A DNA stretch of 64,000 nucleotides from Gammaproteobacteria bacterium (GCA_021773835.1 JAJFJQ010000015.1:62001-126000); one strand, 5' to 3'. Shown: positions 16,680-26,661, counted from the first letter of the stretch. Program-made: numbers and translations. The notes: generated by a model not told the origin, from the sequence alone.

Positions 16680-17426
16680 TCATCGGCCACCCGACACCTC
16701 GATAAAGCTGCCGGTTGTGTAACTGGCGTCCTCGGATAGCAACCATAAAATAGATTGCGCTACCTCCTCCGCACTGCCCTCCCTTTGCATGGGGATCGCA
16801 CTGCGTAATCGGTCAATACGACCGGGTTCGCCCGAACTTGCATGGATCTCAGTGTCGATGAGACCAGGGCGCACTGCGTTGACCCGAATGCCCTCAGTTG
16901 CCACTTCTTTAGCTAGGCCCAAGGTAAAGGCGTCGATGGCACCTTTTGACGCCGCGTAGTCGATAAACTCATTCGGCGATCCGATCCGCGCTGCAGCAGA
17001 CGAAAGATTGACGATTGATCCGCCCGATCCACCATGCTTGGTCGACATACATTTCACCGCTTCGCGCGCGCATAGAAAACTCCCGGTAATGTTGACAGCG
17101 AACACGCGCTGTAACCGGTCGGCCGTCATCTGCTCAACACGCGACTGCAGCGCGACGATACCGGCGTTGTTAACCAATCCTGACGGTAGGCCGAGTTCCG
17201 CCTTGCAGGTTTCGAATAATCTAACGACGTCTTGATCGCTGGCGACATCACCTTTGACCGCAATAGCCGATTGCCCGGCCGTGGCTACTGCCGCAACCAC
17301 AGCGTCGGCTGCCACACTATCATTGTTGTAGCTAATGCAAACGTCGTAGCCACGCGCGCCGGCAAGGCGTGCGGTCGCTGCGCCGATACCTCGACTGCCC
17401 CCTGTCACAACGACGACCTGACTCAT
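16680..17426 (-). CDS. SDR family NAD(P)-dependent oxidoreductase
   Basis: A classical short-chain dehydrogenase of 248 residues. It has the Rossmann motif TGGSRGIG near the N-terminus, NNAG in the middle and the active-site Tyr-x3-Lys in YAASKGA. The C-terminal GSFIEVSGGR is typical of FabG-like proteins. It is convergent with the nitronate monooxygenase gene and divergent from a secreted hydratase-like gene. The substrate is unknown. It could supply acetoacetyl-CoA reductase activity for PHA, since no phaB is next to phaA, but nothing beyond family membership supports that. Confidence 0.88.
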   Translation of the reverse strand: MSQVVVVTGGSRGIGAATARLAGARGYDVCISYNNDSVAADAVVAAVATAGQSAIAVKGDVASDQDVVRLFETCKAELGLPSGLVNNAGIVALQSRVEQMTADRLQRVFAVNITGSFLCAREAVKCMSTKHGGSGGSIVNLSSAAARIGSPNEFIDYAASKGAIDAFTLGLAKEVATEGIRVNAVRPGLIDTEIHASSGEPGRIDRLRSAIPMQREGSAEEVAQSILWLLSEDASYTTGSFIEVSGGR

Positions 17427-17550
17427 TGGCGCTCCTCTAGCCTTTTCGCAGCATTGCTAGTGCTCTCAAGCTTACCTCATCCGTTGCCCTAGCGAATCGG
17501 AAAACGCACACTAAGCATCCAGGCCAAATTCGCGAAAATAGATACCGCAA

Positions 17551-18387
17551 ATGAAATTAATCCAACCCGCATTGTTCGCCGTTTGCTGCTTATTCGCACA
17601 CGCGCCACACGCAGAAAACACCCCGGACGCACAGTACATAGCTGAATTATTCTTTGCTGCACAAAAATCAGCAACCTACTTCCCCGACATCATCAAGATC
17701 AATCCCACGCTCGATGAATCGATTTTGTACGAGATCCAGCGACGTTTCGTCGCGCTGCAAGTACAAGATGGATCATCGATCGGCGGTTTCAAGGGCGGTT
17801 TTATTCCTAAAGCGCCGGTCGGCGGCGTCCTCTTTGCGAAAGGCATCCTGCATGGCTCACCGACAATCGAGCGGGGGAAATTTCAAGGGCTGTTGGTTGA
17901 GGCTGAGATCGCATTCAGGCTGTGTCAAACAGTATCAACACCGATCGCCAGCGTCGCCGAACTAAAATCATTCACCTGCGGAATCTATCCAGCGATCGAG
18001 TTACCCGACGCTGCGGTCGCGGACCTTGACCAACTCAAGCAGGACTTCGTGCATCTGCGCCGCTTATTGATCCCAACCAATATGGCCGCATCTCACCTAC
18101 TGCTTGGTGAAGGCGCGGAACCCGGCACGCTCGATCTCGATCGCCTTGATGTAACCGTTGAGCTCGACGGAATACCGATCGGGTTTCGCGATGGCGCGAC
18201 CTCTAAACACGATATTTGGGCGCGCGCATTGTGGGTAATCAACGATTTCGTTATCGCTAACGGCTACACGGTTACGCCGAATCATGTGATCATCCCAGGA
18301 TCACTAACGGGTCTACATCCCGGTAACCCAGGCCGCTACCGCGTAGACTATGGCGAACTGGGAACCGTTGAATTTACGGTTCGCTGA
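17551..18387 (+). CDS. Exported 2-keto-4-pentenoate hydratase-like protein
   Basis: The mature part resembles the hydratase/decarboxylase (MhpD/FAH-like) fold that acts on 2-hydroxydienoates in aromatic meta-cleavage pathways. Visible are IGGFKGG near residue 77, VEAEIAF with the usual metal-binding Glu pair (about 116-121), and IPGSLTGLHP near the C-terminus. Unusually, the protein begins with a good Sec signal peptide (hydrophobic core to about residue 17, likely cleavage after HAPHA), predicting a periplasmic location for a normally cytoplasmic enzyme family. It stands alone between an SDR and a methyltransferase gene. Confidence 0.75.
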   Translation: MKLIQPALFAVCCLFAHAPHAENTPDAQYIAELFFAAQKSATYFPDIIKINPTLDESILYEIQRRFVALQVQDGSSIGGFKGGFIPKAPVGGVLFAKGILHGSPTIERGKFQGLLVEAEIAFRLCQTVSTPIASVAELKSFTCGIYPAIELPDAAVADLDQLKQDFVHLRRLLIPTNMAASHLLLGEGAEPGTLDLDRLDVTVELDGIPIGFRDGATSKHDIWARALWVINDFVIANGYTVTPNHVIIPGSLTGLHPGNPGRYRVDYGELGTVEFTVR

Positions 18388-18478
18388 ATGCCCCAGCACC
18401 ACTGCCAACAGCAATGCATTTGTCAATCTACGACGTGCCATAATCACCGCACCAAAACCTACTAGGAACAGACACTCC

Positions 18479-19312
18479 ATGGCGAAAGTAAGCGAACAAC
18501 ACGAATTCTGGAACGAAGAAGGCGGTGACCGTTGGGTCGAGAACATTGACCGTGTGGAGTCCATGATCTCTAACCTAAGTACCCATCTGCTAGCGCATGC
18601 CGCGCCGAGTGATGGCGAACACGTGCTCGACATTGGTTGCGGCGGCGGTATTACCAGCGCAGCGATCGCGAGTGCCGTTGGATCGCGCGGCCTGGTTTTG
18701 GGCGTGGATATCTCCGAGGTCATTCTTCAGGTCGCAAGAAGCCGTTATGCAGACGTCTCCAACCTCAAATTTGCCAACGCTGACGCCGAAGTGTTCCCCT
18801 TTGCGCAGAGAAGTTACGACCTCATTACGTCCCGCTTTGGCGTTATGTTCTTTCCGGATCCCGACGCAGCGTTCCGAAACATTTACCAAGCCGGCAAACC
18901 TGGCGCACGGATGGTCTTCCTGTGTTGGCGCACTTTGGCGGAGAATCCTTGGATGGGTGCACCCGCGGCTGCCGCATTTACGATACTCACACCACCCGAA
19001 AAACCGGCACCCGGCACCCCCGGGGCATTTTCACTAGCCGATGAACAACGAACCACCAAGATCATGGCCGATGCCGGGTTCACTGATATTAAATTCTCCC
19101 CGGTCGATGAGCCGGTGAACCTCGGTGCAGTCGATCCCGTATTGCATTTCATGGCGGCAATGGGGCCAACAGCGGAGCCCTTAAAAAATGCGAACGACGC
19201 GGACCGCGCGGCAGCATTGGCTGCGATGCGGGCGACATTAGTGGAACACGACACAACCGATGGCGTTGTAATGCCAAGCGCGATTTGGGTAGTCGAAGCG
19301 CGGATAAAGTGA
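18479..19312 (+). CDS. Class I SAM-dependent methyltransferase (UbiE-like)
   Basis: A 277-residue Rossmann methyltransferase. Motif I is VLDIGCGGG (about residue 48), followed by GVDIS and the ANADAE acidic segment. The HEFWNEEGGDRW opening and the RFGVMFFPDP segment are typical of a UbiE/Coq5-like subgroup of unknown substrate. The ATG at 18479 is chosen because an AGGAAC site precedes it and the family-type N-terminus follows; the frame is open for 43 more codons upstream, across the end of the preceding gene. Its role is not set by its neighbours. Confidence 0.85.
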   Translation: MAKVSEQHEFWNEEGGDRWVENIDRVESMISNLSTHLLAHAAPSDGEHVLDIGCGGGITSAAIASAVGSRGLVLGVDISEVILQVARSRYADVSNLKFANADAEVFPFAQRSYDLITSRFGVMFFPDPDAAFRNIYQAGKPGARMVFLCWRTLAENPWMGAPAAAAFTILTPPEKPAPGTPGAFSLADEQRTTKIMADAGFTDIKFSPVDEPVNLGAVDPVLHFMAAMGPTAEPLKNANDADRAAALAAMRATLVEHDTTDGVVMPSAIWVVEARIK

Positions 19313-19339
19313 GACCGCGGCGGTGCCGTCAATAGGCAA

Positions 19340-19777
19340 CTATTCAAAACGCGCCGAGAACGCAGAGAAAAATTGATCCGATAGCTTGCGCGTTGTGGCG
19401 CCAAGAAGACGTGAACCTATCTGTGCGAGCTTGCCGCCTACCGTCAAACTTGCACTATAGCTGAGTAGTGTTCCGGTACCGTCGGGCGCCAACTGAACGT
19501 CCGCTCGACCTTTCCCAAAGCCAGCCACACCACCTTTACCCTCACCGACGATTGCATAGGAGTGCGGCGGATTGCTGTCGCAGACCGAGAGCCTACTCTT
19601 GAACTTAGCTTTAACCGGACCAAATTTGGCCATCACCTCACACTCATACTCATCCTCACCGATCTGCGACATCGATTCACAACCCGGGATGCAGGCTTGC
19701 AACACCTCCGGGTCGTTAAGATCCTGCCATACCTGTTGCGGTGCCGCGTCGAGTCGGTATTCACCATTGATCTCCAT
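19340..19777 (-). CDS. CoxG/SRPBCC family protein
   Basis: A 145-residue START-like (SRPBCC) protein of the CoxG type. It begins MEINGEYRLDA and has the IPGCESM and GEGKGGVAGFGKGRADV segments characteristic of carbon monoxide dehydrogenase subunit G. CoxG proteins help anchor or assemble molybdenum hydroxylases of the CODH family. Here it is an orphan: the only related large subunit in the window is at 32298-34661, 13 kb away. It may serve that enzyme or one elsewhere. Confidence 0.85.
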   Translation of the reverse strand: MEINGEYRLDAAPQQVWQDLNDPEVLQACIPGCESMSQIGEDEYECEVMAKFGPVKAKFKSRLSVCDSNPPHSYAIVGEGKGGVAGFGKGRADVQLAPDGTGTLLSYSASLTVGGKLAQIGSRLLGATTRKLSDQFFSAFSARFE

Positions 19778-19959
19778 GCGTGCTCCTGCACAAGAAAGTG
19801 CGTGTTAAAACATGTTCGAGTGGAATAGATGAGGCGCTATTATTGGTGGGAAACGATGATCACGCAATTTGCGTGTGCAAATGTGACGAATGAGCCTAGC
19901 GCCGGCTCATTATCCAGTTCACTAAATCTGCTATTCGATGGAGGAGCGGGCTCAGGCAG

Positions 19960-20409
19960 CTACCACGCACACTCACCCGCGGGGAGTTGGACGCGTAATT
20001 CACTCCCATTGGCATCGGTCTTACGTTCGAAACAATTGCCGTTGATATCGCGCAGTAAGCGTCGGGTGATTGGTGCGTGCGCCTGTCGTACCGGCACCGT
20101 GGTCGTGGTGGTTGTTGGCGCATAGACGACGGGTGGTGGTAACGGATATCGCGGCTGGGCCAGCAGCGTTCCGAGCACCAGTCCGCCAACCAGGTAGCCG
20201 GCATGCCCGCCACGACGACCATATCCGTAATGGCGATATCCGCGGAATCCACGATAGCCGTGACCGAATCCGTGATGCCGATAGCCATACCCGAAGCCGT
20301 GACCATACCCATGGTGCCCATAACCGTACCCGTGGCCATAGCCACGTGCAGATACTCCCTGACTTAAAACCAGGAGCAGGGCTGTCACGCAAGCAATGAT
20401 AATTTTCAT
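19960..20409 (-). CDS. Exported Gly/His/Tyr-rich low-complexity protein
   Basis: Function unknown. From the ATG at 20409 the 149-residue product has a Sec signal peptide (MKIIIACVTALLLVLS, cleavage near VSA). A low-complexity block follows (about 21-70) of repeating Gly-Tyr-Gly-His and Arg-His units, then a Gly-rich hydrophobic stretch (GYLVGGLVLGTLL), a Pro/Thr run, and a folded-looking tail containing NGNCFERK and GECAW with a possible disulfide. Similar proteins are common in the envelopes of gammaproteobacteria. The His-rich block could bind metals, but this is speculative. A start at 20439 is possible. Confidence 0.7.
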   Translation of the reverse strand: MKIIIACVTALLLVLSQGVSARGYGHGYGYGHHGYGHGFGYGYRHHGFGHGYRGFRGYRHYGYGRRGGHAGYLVGGLVLGTLLAQPRYPLPPPVVYAPTTTTTTVPVRQAHAPITRRLLRDINGNCFERKTDANGSELRVQLPAGECAW

Positions 20410-20753
20410 CGTGATACTCACCTTCTGCGTCGACCGCACCGGTATGGTGACTGGCTCAAACTTAACCTAGGCTGAATCGGGATCTGCTCGGGAATCGAAT
20501 AAGCACCTGCGCTGAGGCATGTGCAAGCCTTGGCGCCACCTGACTTACTTAACTATTTGATTAATAGATGTTTAATTAAAAATTCCGGATTTACGTCGAG
20601 CCTTCAAAGCAGCCCATATATTGACTCGGCGGCCGCACTGCAACACTATTCGGTTCGCTACAGCGCGAAATCAAATAATAAATGCGCCCGGCTTCCCTGA
20701 AATTACCAGATTGACCCCATGGTCTAGCGGACCCTGGCGATAAGGAATCTTGC
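20410..20753. other. Gap upstream of gltA and the Gly/His-rich gene
   Basis: No gene is supported here. It is the shared upstream region of two divergent genes. An AT-rich block at about 20540-20585 is a likely promoter area, and an AAGGA ribosome site at 20742-20746 precedes gltA. No operator could be assigned. Confidence 0.5.
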
Positions 20754-22064
20754 ATGAGTAGTAAACCTGCTGTCGAGCAACCAGCACTCGCGACACTCAC
20801 CACCAACGGACAAACCTATGAACTACCGATCATTACCGGCACCGTCGGTCCGAGCGTAATCGATGTTTCAGATCTGTATTCGCAAACAGACCAATTCACG
20901 TATGACCCGGGATTTACATCAACTGCGGCGTGCGAATCGAAAATTACCTATATTGATGGTGATGCCGGCATCCTACTGTATCGCGGCTACCCCATCGCGG
21001 AGTTGGCGGAAAAGAGTAATTTCGTAGAAATTGCCTTTCTGCTGCTTACCGGCGAGTTACCCAGCAAGGCTGAATTCGAAGAGTTTAATCATGCCATTAC
21101 GCACCACACGATGGTGCACGAGCAATTGTTGAAGTTCTTCTCGGGCTTTCGCCGGGACGCTCATCCAATGGCGATTATGTGTGGCGTTGTGGGTGCGCTG
21201 TCAGCGTTTTATCACGACTCGACGGATATCAACGACGCCTATCAACGTATGGTCGCGAGCCGCCGGTTGATCGCCAAAATGCCGACGATTGCTGCGATGG
21301 CATTAAAGTATTCGCTGGGACAACCCTTCGTCTATCCTCGCAACGATCTCGATTACACAGCGGACTTTCTCCACATGTGCTTCGCCGTGCCGGCACAGGA
21401 ATATAAGGTCAATCCGGTCATTGCGCGTGCGATGGACCGGATCTTTATCCTCCACGCCGATCACGAACAGAATGCTTCAACTTCTACCGTTCGCCTGGCA
21501 AGTTCATCCGGCGCTAACCCGTTCGCGTGCGTTGCCGCTGGCATCGCCTGCCTATGGGGACCAGCTCATGGCGGCGCCAATGAGGCTGCACTGAAAATGC
21601 TCGCCGAGATTGGTGAGGTCGATCGGATCCCGGAATACATCAAACGTGCAAAAGACAAAAACGATCCCTTCCGCTTAATGGGTTTTGGCCATCGGGTGTA
21701 CAAAAATTACGACCCGCGCGCGCGCGTAATGCAACAAACCTGTCACGAAGTCCTAAAGGAACTCGGTATCACCGACGATCCAATGCTGGATGTAGCGATG
21801 GAACTGGAACGCATCGCGCTGTCCGATGATTACTTTATCGAGAAAAAGCTCTACCCCAATATCGATTTCTATTCCGGCATCACCCTAAAAGCGATTGGTT
21901 TTCCAACCACGATGTTCACCGCTTTGTTCGCCCTTGCGCGTACAACCGGCTGGGTCGCGCAATGGAACGAAATGATTGAGGATCCAAGCCAACGTATTGG
22001 TCGCCCGCGTCAGGTGTACTCAGGTCATACAGAGCGCGAGTACGTCGACCTGGCCAAGCGCTAG
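20754..22064 (+). CDS. gltA: Citrate synthase (type II, hexameric class)
   Basis: Condenses acetyl-CoA with oxaloacetate at the start of the TCA cycle. The 436 residues match the Gram-negative type II enzyme, including the N-terminal beta-rich domain (about 15-60). Catalytic segments are [23 protein letters not shown] and PNIDFYSG, which carry the two catalytic His and one Asp. The start is the ATG after AAGGA. It is monocistronic. It competes with the phaA/acs/pha genes for acetyl-CoA. Confidence 0.97.
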   Translation: MSSKPAVEQPALATLTTNGQTYELPIITGTVGPSVIDVSDLYSQTDQFTYDPGFTSTAACESKITYIDGDAGILLYRGYPIAELAEKSNFVEIAFLLLTGELPSKAEFEEFNHAITHHTMVHEQLLKFFSGFRRDAHPMAIMCGVVGALSAFYHDSTDINDAYQRMVASRRLIAKMPTIAAMALKYSLGQPFVYPRNDLDYTADFLHMCFAVPAQEYKVNPVIARAMDRIFILHADHEQNASTSTVRLASSSGANPFACVAAGIACLWGPAHGGANEAALKMLAEIGEVDRIPEYIKRAKDKNDPFRLMGFGHRVYKNYDPRARVMQQTCHEVLKELGITDDPMLDVAMELERIALSDDYFIEKKLYPNIDFYSGITLKAIGFPTTMFTALFALARTTGWVAQWNEMIEDPSQRIGRPRQVYSGHTEREYVDLAKR

Positions 22065-22171
22065 GATGAGTAACAAAGACCGTTAAAACTATCGGGTCAT
22101 TGCTTCTACCTGGGTGCCCGATCGTCAGATCGCGATAAGAAAGCGGCAACAGGTAGCAACCGCCACCATTC

Positions 22172-23206
22172 GTGACACACATTCTCGTTCAAGGTATCGG
22201 CAGCGTTGGCGGGCTTGTAGCCGGCGAACTCATCCGCGCTGGCGCCGAGCCCTGTCTCGTTACTGGAAATCCAGAAATCTCGGCCGCGATTAATCGCAAC
22301 GGTATTTCGATCACAACGCCAAACGATACCTTTCACGTTGCCGCAAGTGCCTATACTGACCTGCGGGATATTCCAACGGGACAATCGTTCGACTGCGCCT
22401 ACCTCGCGATGATGGCAGGCGGCGTCGTCGAGGCGGCACGCGGCGCGCTTCCGCTACTCAGCAAAAACGGTTATTTCGTGTCGTTTCAAAATGGCTTTGT
22501 CGAAGAGGCCATCGGCCAAGCCGTCGGTCTTGAACGTGTGATCAGCGCCACGGTCGCGTTTGGTACAACCATGAAAGCGCCAGGAATTTACCAACGCACA
22601 ACCACCGGCCGGCTCATCATCGGAGAAATGGATGGACACACAAGCTCGCGCATAAACGAACTACGCGACACCTTAGCCCACGTTGTAGAAACCGAGATCA
22701 GCAGCAATATCGTCGGTGTATTGTGGGGAAAGTTGGTCTGGAACGGCGCCGTATCATGTTTGTGCGCGGTCTCGGGGAAGTTACTCGGGGAATTGTTTGA
22801 TTGTGAGGTCGGCCGCGAATTATTTCTGTTGGCATTTCGAGAATCCGTGGATACCGCTACGGCACAAGGGGTCACGATCGAACCTGTCATCGTCGACCCA
22901 CGTGATTATTATTTTGGCATTACCGATAGCTCGGCGAAGCGTATCGAAATCTTGCAACGCGTGAAGCAATTCGTCGGTATGTACGCCGGAGTCACCCCGT
23001 CGACTTTGGAAAGCCTAAAGCGTGGGCGTAAAAGTGAAATCGATTTTCTCAATGGCTATATTTTAGAGAAAGCGACAGCAGCTGGGCTCGAACTATCACT
23101 CAATGAGGTGGTGATTCGAATGGTTCATGAGATCGAGGCGGGCACCCGCACCATCACACCAGACAACCTTGATGAACTATCTAATATTCTACGCGAGCGC
23201 TACTAA
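22172..23206 (+). CDS. Ketopantoate reductase (ApbA/PanE) family protein
   Basis: A 344-residue protein with an N-terminal Rossmann motif GIGSVGGLVAG and a C-terminal helical domain with WGKLVWNGAVS and GRKSEIDFLNG, the latter carrying the usual catalytic Lys/Glu area. True PanE reduces 2-dehydropantoate for CoA synthesis. Many paralogues act on other 2-oxo acids, and the length here is longer than PanE (about 300). The start is a GTG. It is followed by a palindromic repeat and a convergent MetE-like gene. A specific panE assignment is not justified. Confidence 0.8.
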   Translation: MTHILVQGIGSVGGLVAGELIRAGAEPCLVTGNPEISAAINRNGISITTPNDTFHVAASAYTDLRDIPTGQSFDCAYLAMMAGGVVEAARGALPLLSKNGYFVSFQNGFVEEAIGQAVGLERVISATVAFGTTMKAPGIYQRTTTGRLIIGEMDGHTSSRINELRDTLAHVVETEISSNIVGVLWGKLVWNGAVSCLCAVSGKLLGELFDCEVGRELFLLAFRESVDTATAQGVTIEPVIVDPRDYYFGITDSSAKRIEILQRVKQFVGMYAGVTPSTLESLKRGRKSEIDFLNGYILEKATAAGLELSLNEVVIRMVHEIEAGTRTITPDNLDELSNILRERY

Positions 23207-23250
23207 GTAGCTGTTAGTGGATACGCCATATAGGGGCTGGCCGTTTAACG

Positions 23251-23359
23251 TGTTTGTGGAACCACGGAGACCACTAAGGACACGAAGTATAAGATTCTGA
23301 ATATTTTTTAAATTTCGATTTGCTCCGTGTCCTTAGTGTCCTCCGTGGTTAAAAACACA
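23251..23359. repeat. Long imperfect inverted repeat between convergent genes
   Basis: The arm at 23251-23287 pairs with the arm at 23321-23359. Both contain the words CCACGGAG, CACTAAGGACACG and a TGTTT outer edge in inverted orientation, with a few mismatches. The AT-rich centre is about 33 bp. It can form a large hairpin in both transcripts and may act as a bidirectional terminator or be an immobile palindromic repeat. No transposase is nearby. Confidence 0.7.
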
Positions 23360-23438
23360 ATTTCCAGAATTCCCATATTAAGTTACCACCACGTACGCCT
23401 TAGTTCATCAACAACTCGACATCACCCATTGAGTTTCT

Positions 23439-24458
23439 TCAGGACACCTCTTGTCGCACGATCTCCGCAGCCTCCACCATCGAGCGCAGCTTTCCGAACG
23501 CAGCCCCCCGCGTGAGATATTTCATCCCGCAATCCGGCGCCGCAATAAGTCTTTCCGGCGCCACAAAGGGTAAGGCCCGGCGGATCCGATCCGCGAGTAC
23601 GGCCGGCGATTCGATCTCATTGGTTGATAGATCGATGACACCAAATACGATCGTCTTCTCCGATAGCGAGGAGAATACTCCAAGATCTAGGTGCGGTTGT
23701 GCTGCCTCAATTGAGATCTGATCGACACTGCAATCTGCTAGTTGCTCGAGAAACGTATAAGCCTTGGGTTTGTCTGGTGACACGATGAAGCCATAGCCGA
23801 AGCAAAGATGGATCGCCGTCGTTACATTAATGCCTTCCAGCGCACGATTAATGACCTTAATCCCATACAGATTCGCACCGTCCGGATCCTGGCGTAACCA
23901 CGGTTCATCCAGCTGGATAACATCCGCACCGGCCACCTGCAGATCTCGGGCCTCCGCATTCACGGCATCTGCGTATGCCATGGCCGCGGCCTCCGGATCG
24001 CCGTAATAGTCGTCGCTAGCTTGTTTGCTCAAGGTAAACGGCCCTGGCAAAGTAATCTTCGCGAGTCGATCAGTGTGCGACTTTAGGAAACGCAAATCGT
24101 CTACTTCCACGGGCCCATGGCGCCGCACCGGCCCGATAATCCGCGGCATCGGGATCTCATAGCCTTCGACTTTTCGAATAAAGGGATCAGCCGTATCGAT
24201 GCCAGAGAGCGAAGTCGCAAACCGATTGGAATAGCTCTCTCGCCGCATCTCACCGTCGGTAATGCAATCGATTCCGGCAAGTTCTTGGTCTCGGATCGCA
24301 AGCAAAGTCGCGTCATTTTGCGCTTCATTGAGATACGAGTCGTCTATTCGCCAAATGTCTTGGGCGCGAACACGTGGAACCACTTTCGCTTTGAGTATTT
24401 CGTGATCCACCAACCACTCGGGTTGGGGATAGCTACCGACCACGGTCGTCTGTAACAT
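23439..24458 (-). CDS. MetE-like (core, single-domain) cobalamin-independent methyltransferase
   Basis: A 339-residue protein that corresponds to the catalytic C-terminal barrel of methionine synthase MetE without its N-terminal half. Zinc-ligand segments are present: IHLCFGYG (His and Cys), SIEAAQ (Glu) and APDCGMKYL (Cys). Such core-MetE proteins transfer methyl groups between thiols and unusual donors, or cleave thioether adducts; several occur in catabolic islands. LDEPWLR is a further conserved segment. The gene stands alone and is convergent with the ketopantoate-reductase-like gene. The natural donor is unknown. Confidence 0.82.
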   Translation of the reverse strand: MLQTTVVGSYPQPEWLVDHEILKAKVVPRVRAQDIWRIDDSYLNEAQNDATLLAIRDQELAGIDCITDGEMRRESYSNRFATSLSGIDTADPFIRKVEGYEIPMPRIIGPVRRHGPVEVDDLRFLKSHTDRLAKITLPGPFTLSKQASDDYYGDPEAAAMAYADAVNAEARDLQVAGADVIQLDEPWLRQDPDGANLYGIKVINRALEGINVTTAIHLCFGYGFIVSPDKPKAYTFLEQLADCSVDQISIEAAQPHLDLGVFSSLSEKTIVFGVIDLSTNEIESPAVLADRIRRALPFVAPERLIAAPDCGMKYLTRGAAFGKLRSMVEAAEIVRQEVS

Positions 24459-24714
24459 TTAATGCCTCTTTAGGATCACTGATATTTTGCATAATCAATG
24501 CAAAACTTAGTTCTGGTCTGTCTGTCATCATCGTGCCGCAACCGATGCGGGCTTGAAGTTTCGGACGTGAGCTAGAGTAACGCACATCCCGGAAGCTCGC
24601 TATTACGGTCAGCTGCCCGTTTAATAATATGGGCCGAACAGATTGTGAATTGAAATAATCCGATATAACGAATTCGGTGTTCTTATGGAACATTAACCAA
24701 TAATGTAGCGAACA

Positions 24715-26661
24715 ATGTCATTGCACGAAAAGAAATCGACGTTCCGTCCAGATATACAAGGCTTAAGGGCGTTTGCGGTGGGGCTGGTGGTTGTTTATCA
24801 CAGCGGCCTTGGTTGGTTGCCTGGCGGCTATATCGGGGTCGATATCTTCTTTGTTATTTCAGGCTATCTAATTTCACGCATGCTACTCGAAGAATGGTAT
24901 GCGGATGGCCGGATCGATGTCCTCGGATTCTACGCTCGGCGGATGCGTCGCCTGCTACCGGCTGCTGCGGTGGTGCTTCTCTGTACCACTGCCTTCGCGC
25001 GAATAATGTATTCACCGGTCGAAATAAAGACCTTTAGTTCTGATGCCATTGCAACCGCAGTGTATCTAAGTAACTTCTGGTTCGCGCATCTCGCCACAGA
25101 CTATTTAGCAAGCGACGAAGCTGTAAGCCCATTACTGCACACGTGGTCGCTTGCGGTTGAGGAACAATTTTATATTTTCTGGCCTGCTTTTCTGATCCTC
25201 GTCGGAAAAACCATCGGAACCCGCGACCAGCTGCGTAAATTCGCAATCGCAATTAGCGTTGTAATCGTCTTTTCATTTTTGATTTCACTGGCGCTAACGC
25301 ATTATTCTCAGCCGCACGCATTTTTTGGTTCGCCGACTAGAGCTTGGGAATTTGGGGTCGGCGCGATAATCGCTGTGTTAAATCCAGCGCAACCAGGCAC
25401 AGCCCGGCTACTTTCACGTGGCGCCGGTTGGTTGGGTTTGCTACTGATGATCGCTGCCGCACTGAGCTTCTCTACGGAAACTCAATTTCCAGGAATTGCC
25501 GCACTGCTTCCGGTCATCGGCGCAGCCTTACTTATCGCGTTCCCGCTAGCACCCCAAAGCAGCGTTTTGCATTGGATACTCAGCCATCGGTTCGTACAGT
25601 TCTTCGGTAACATTTCTTACTCCTTCTATCTCTGGCACTGGCCGGTGTTCGTCTTTATGGGGTTGTACGGTTTAGGCGGCTCGTGGGCGGCTAGTTTTGG
25701 TGGGATCGCCCTGTCCGCGAGTCTGGCGGCCGCCAGCTATTACACGATCGAAAATCCATTTCGATTTAACCGGACACTAGTGGCGAACCATGTTGCAGCC
25801 TTCGGCGCCAGCCTCGCTATAATCAGCCTTGCGCTCGGCGCTGGCGTGCTGACTCGATACGAGGCGATCGCCACGATTAACTCTAGCGGGCAACAACGAT
25901 TTCTTGCGGCACGAAAAGACGTCCCCAAGAGTTATGCCGAAGGTTGCCATCGCAAGATCTCGGAAGAACGAGTGGACCCGTGCGTGCACGGTGCGCCCGA
26001 CTCAAGCCGCGTGATCGTACTTTTCGGCGATTCGCATGCTGTCCATTGGGTCCCTGCAATCGAATCGATCGCTCGAGATAATCAAATTCGACTCCTTACA
26101 TTTACAAAATCCGGCTGCCCATCCGTGCTGATCGAAGTTAGGCTACCGTCACTAAGACGTACCTACGACGAATGTACACGTTGGCGCGAGTCCGTGTTTC
26201 GCGAAATTAATCGCATGAGCCCAAGTTTGGTATTGCTTTCTAACAGCTACGGGTATTTCGGCATTGACGCAGCGACGTGGCGCGACGGTGTACGGAAATC
26301 ATTGAATCGGCTGAATGTCTCGGGTGCTCGGGTAGCCATTATTCGCGATACGCCTCGGGTCGGGTTCAATGTCCCATTGTGTCTGTCACGCGCTGCGTGG
26401 CGCGATCTCAATCTAGACGAGGAATGTCAATTTGATCTCGCGTCAACAACCAATTCGATTTTTGACGACGTTGAAAAATCTGAGCTATCACGATTTAGCA
26501 ACATGTTTCGGATCGATATGAGCAATGCTATTTGCGACACACCGCAATGCCGAGTGGAAAGGGACGGGATCATTATGTTTAGTGACACTAACCACTTAGC
26601 CGCAAGTTTCGCGCGCTCCCTATCTGACGAGCTGCTTACACGTTTACCTAAAGGTCTTTAG
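24715..26661 (+). CDS. Acyltransferase 3 / SGNH-hydrolase fusion protein (OafA-like O-acetyltransferase)
   Basis: An inner-membrane protein of 648 residues that probably O-acylates a cell-surface polysaccharide or lipid. Residues about 8-365 form the acyltransferase-3 domain of around ten membrane helices, opening with FRPDIQGLRAFAV, with WSLAVEEQFY and YLWHWPVF as later signatures. Residues about 435-645 form a periplasmic SGNH hydrolase-like domain with the GDSHAVHW nucleophile block and a late Asp/His-containing DTNHL. It has no polysaccharide genes beside it. Confidence 0.92.
   Translation: MSLHEKKSTFRPDIQGLRAFAVGLVVVYHSGLGWLPGGYIGVDIFFVISGYLISRMLLEEWYADGRIDVLGFYARRMRRLLPAAAVVLLCTTAFARIMYSPVEIKTFSSDAIATAVYLSNFWFAHLATDYLASDEAVSPLLHTWSLAVEEQFYIFWPAFLILVGKTIGTRDQLRKFAIAISVVIVFSFLISLALTHYSQPHAFFGSPTRAWEFGVGAIIAVLNPAQPGTARLLSRGAGWLGLLLMIAAALSFSTETQFPGIAALLPVIGAALLIAFPLAPQSSVLHWILSHRFVQFFGNISYSFYLWHWPVFVFMGLYGLGGSWAASFGGIALSASLAAASYYTIENPFRFNRTLVANHVAAFGASLAIISLALGAGVLTRYEAIATINSSGQQRFLAARKDVPKSYAEGCHRKISEERVDPCVHGAPDSSRVIVLFGDSHAVHWVPAIESIARDNQIRLLTFTKSGCPSVLIEVRLPSLRRTYDECTRWRESVFREINRMSPSLVLLSNSYGYFGIDAATWRDGVRKSLNRLNVSGARVAIIRDTPRVGFNVPLCLSRAAWRDLNLDEECQFDLASTTNSIFDDVEKSELSRFSNMFRIDMSNAICDTPQCRVERDGIIMFSDTNHLAASFARSLSDELLTRLPKGL

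Noticed and set aside
19960-20409. Low-complexity frames on the opposite strand of the Gly/His-rich gene
   Set aside because: They lack a signal peptide or known motif and arise from the repeat structure of the minus-strand gene.
23251-23359. CRISPR repeat
   Set aside because: There are only two arms in inverted, not direct, orientation and no regular spacers or cas genes.
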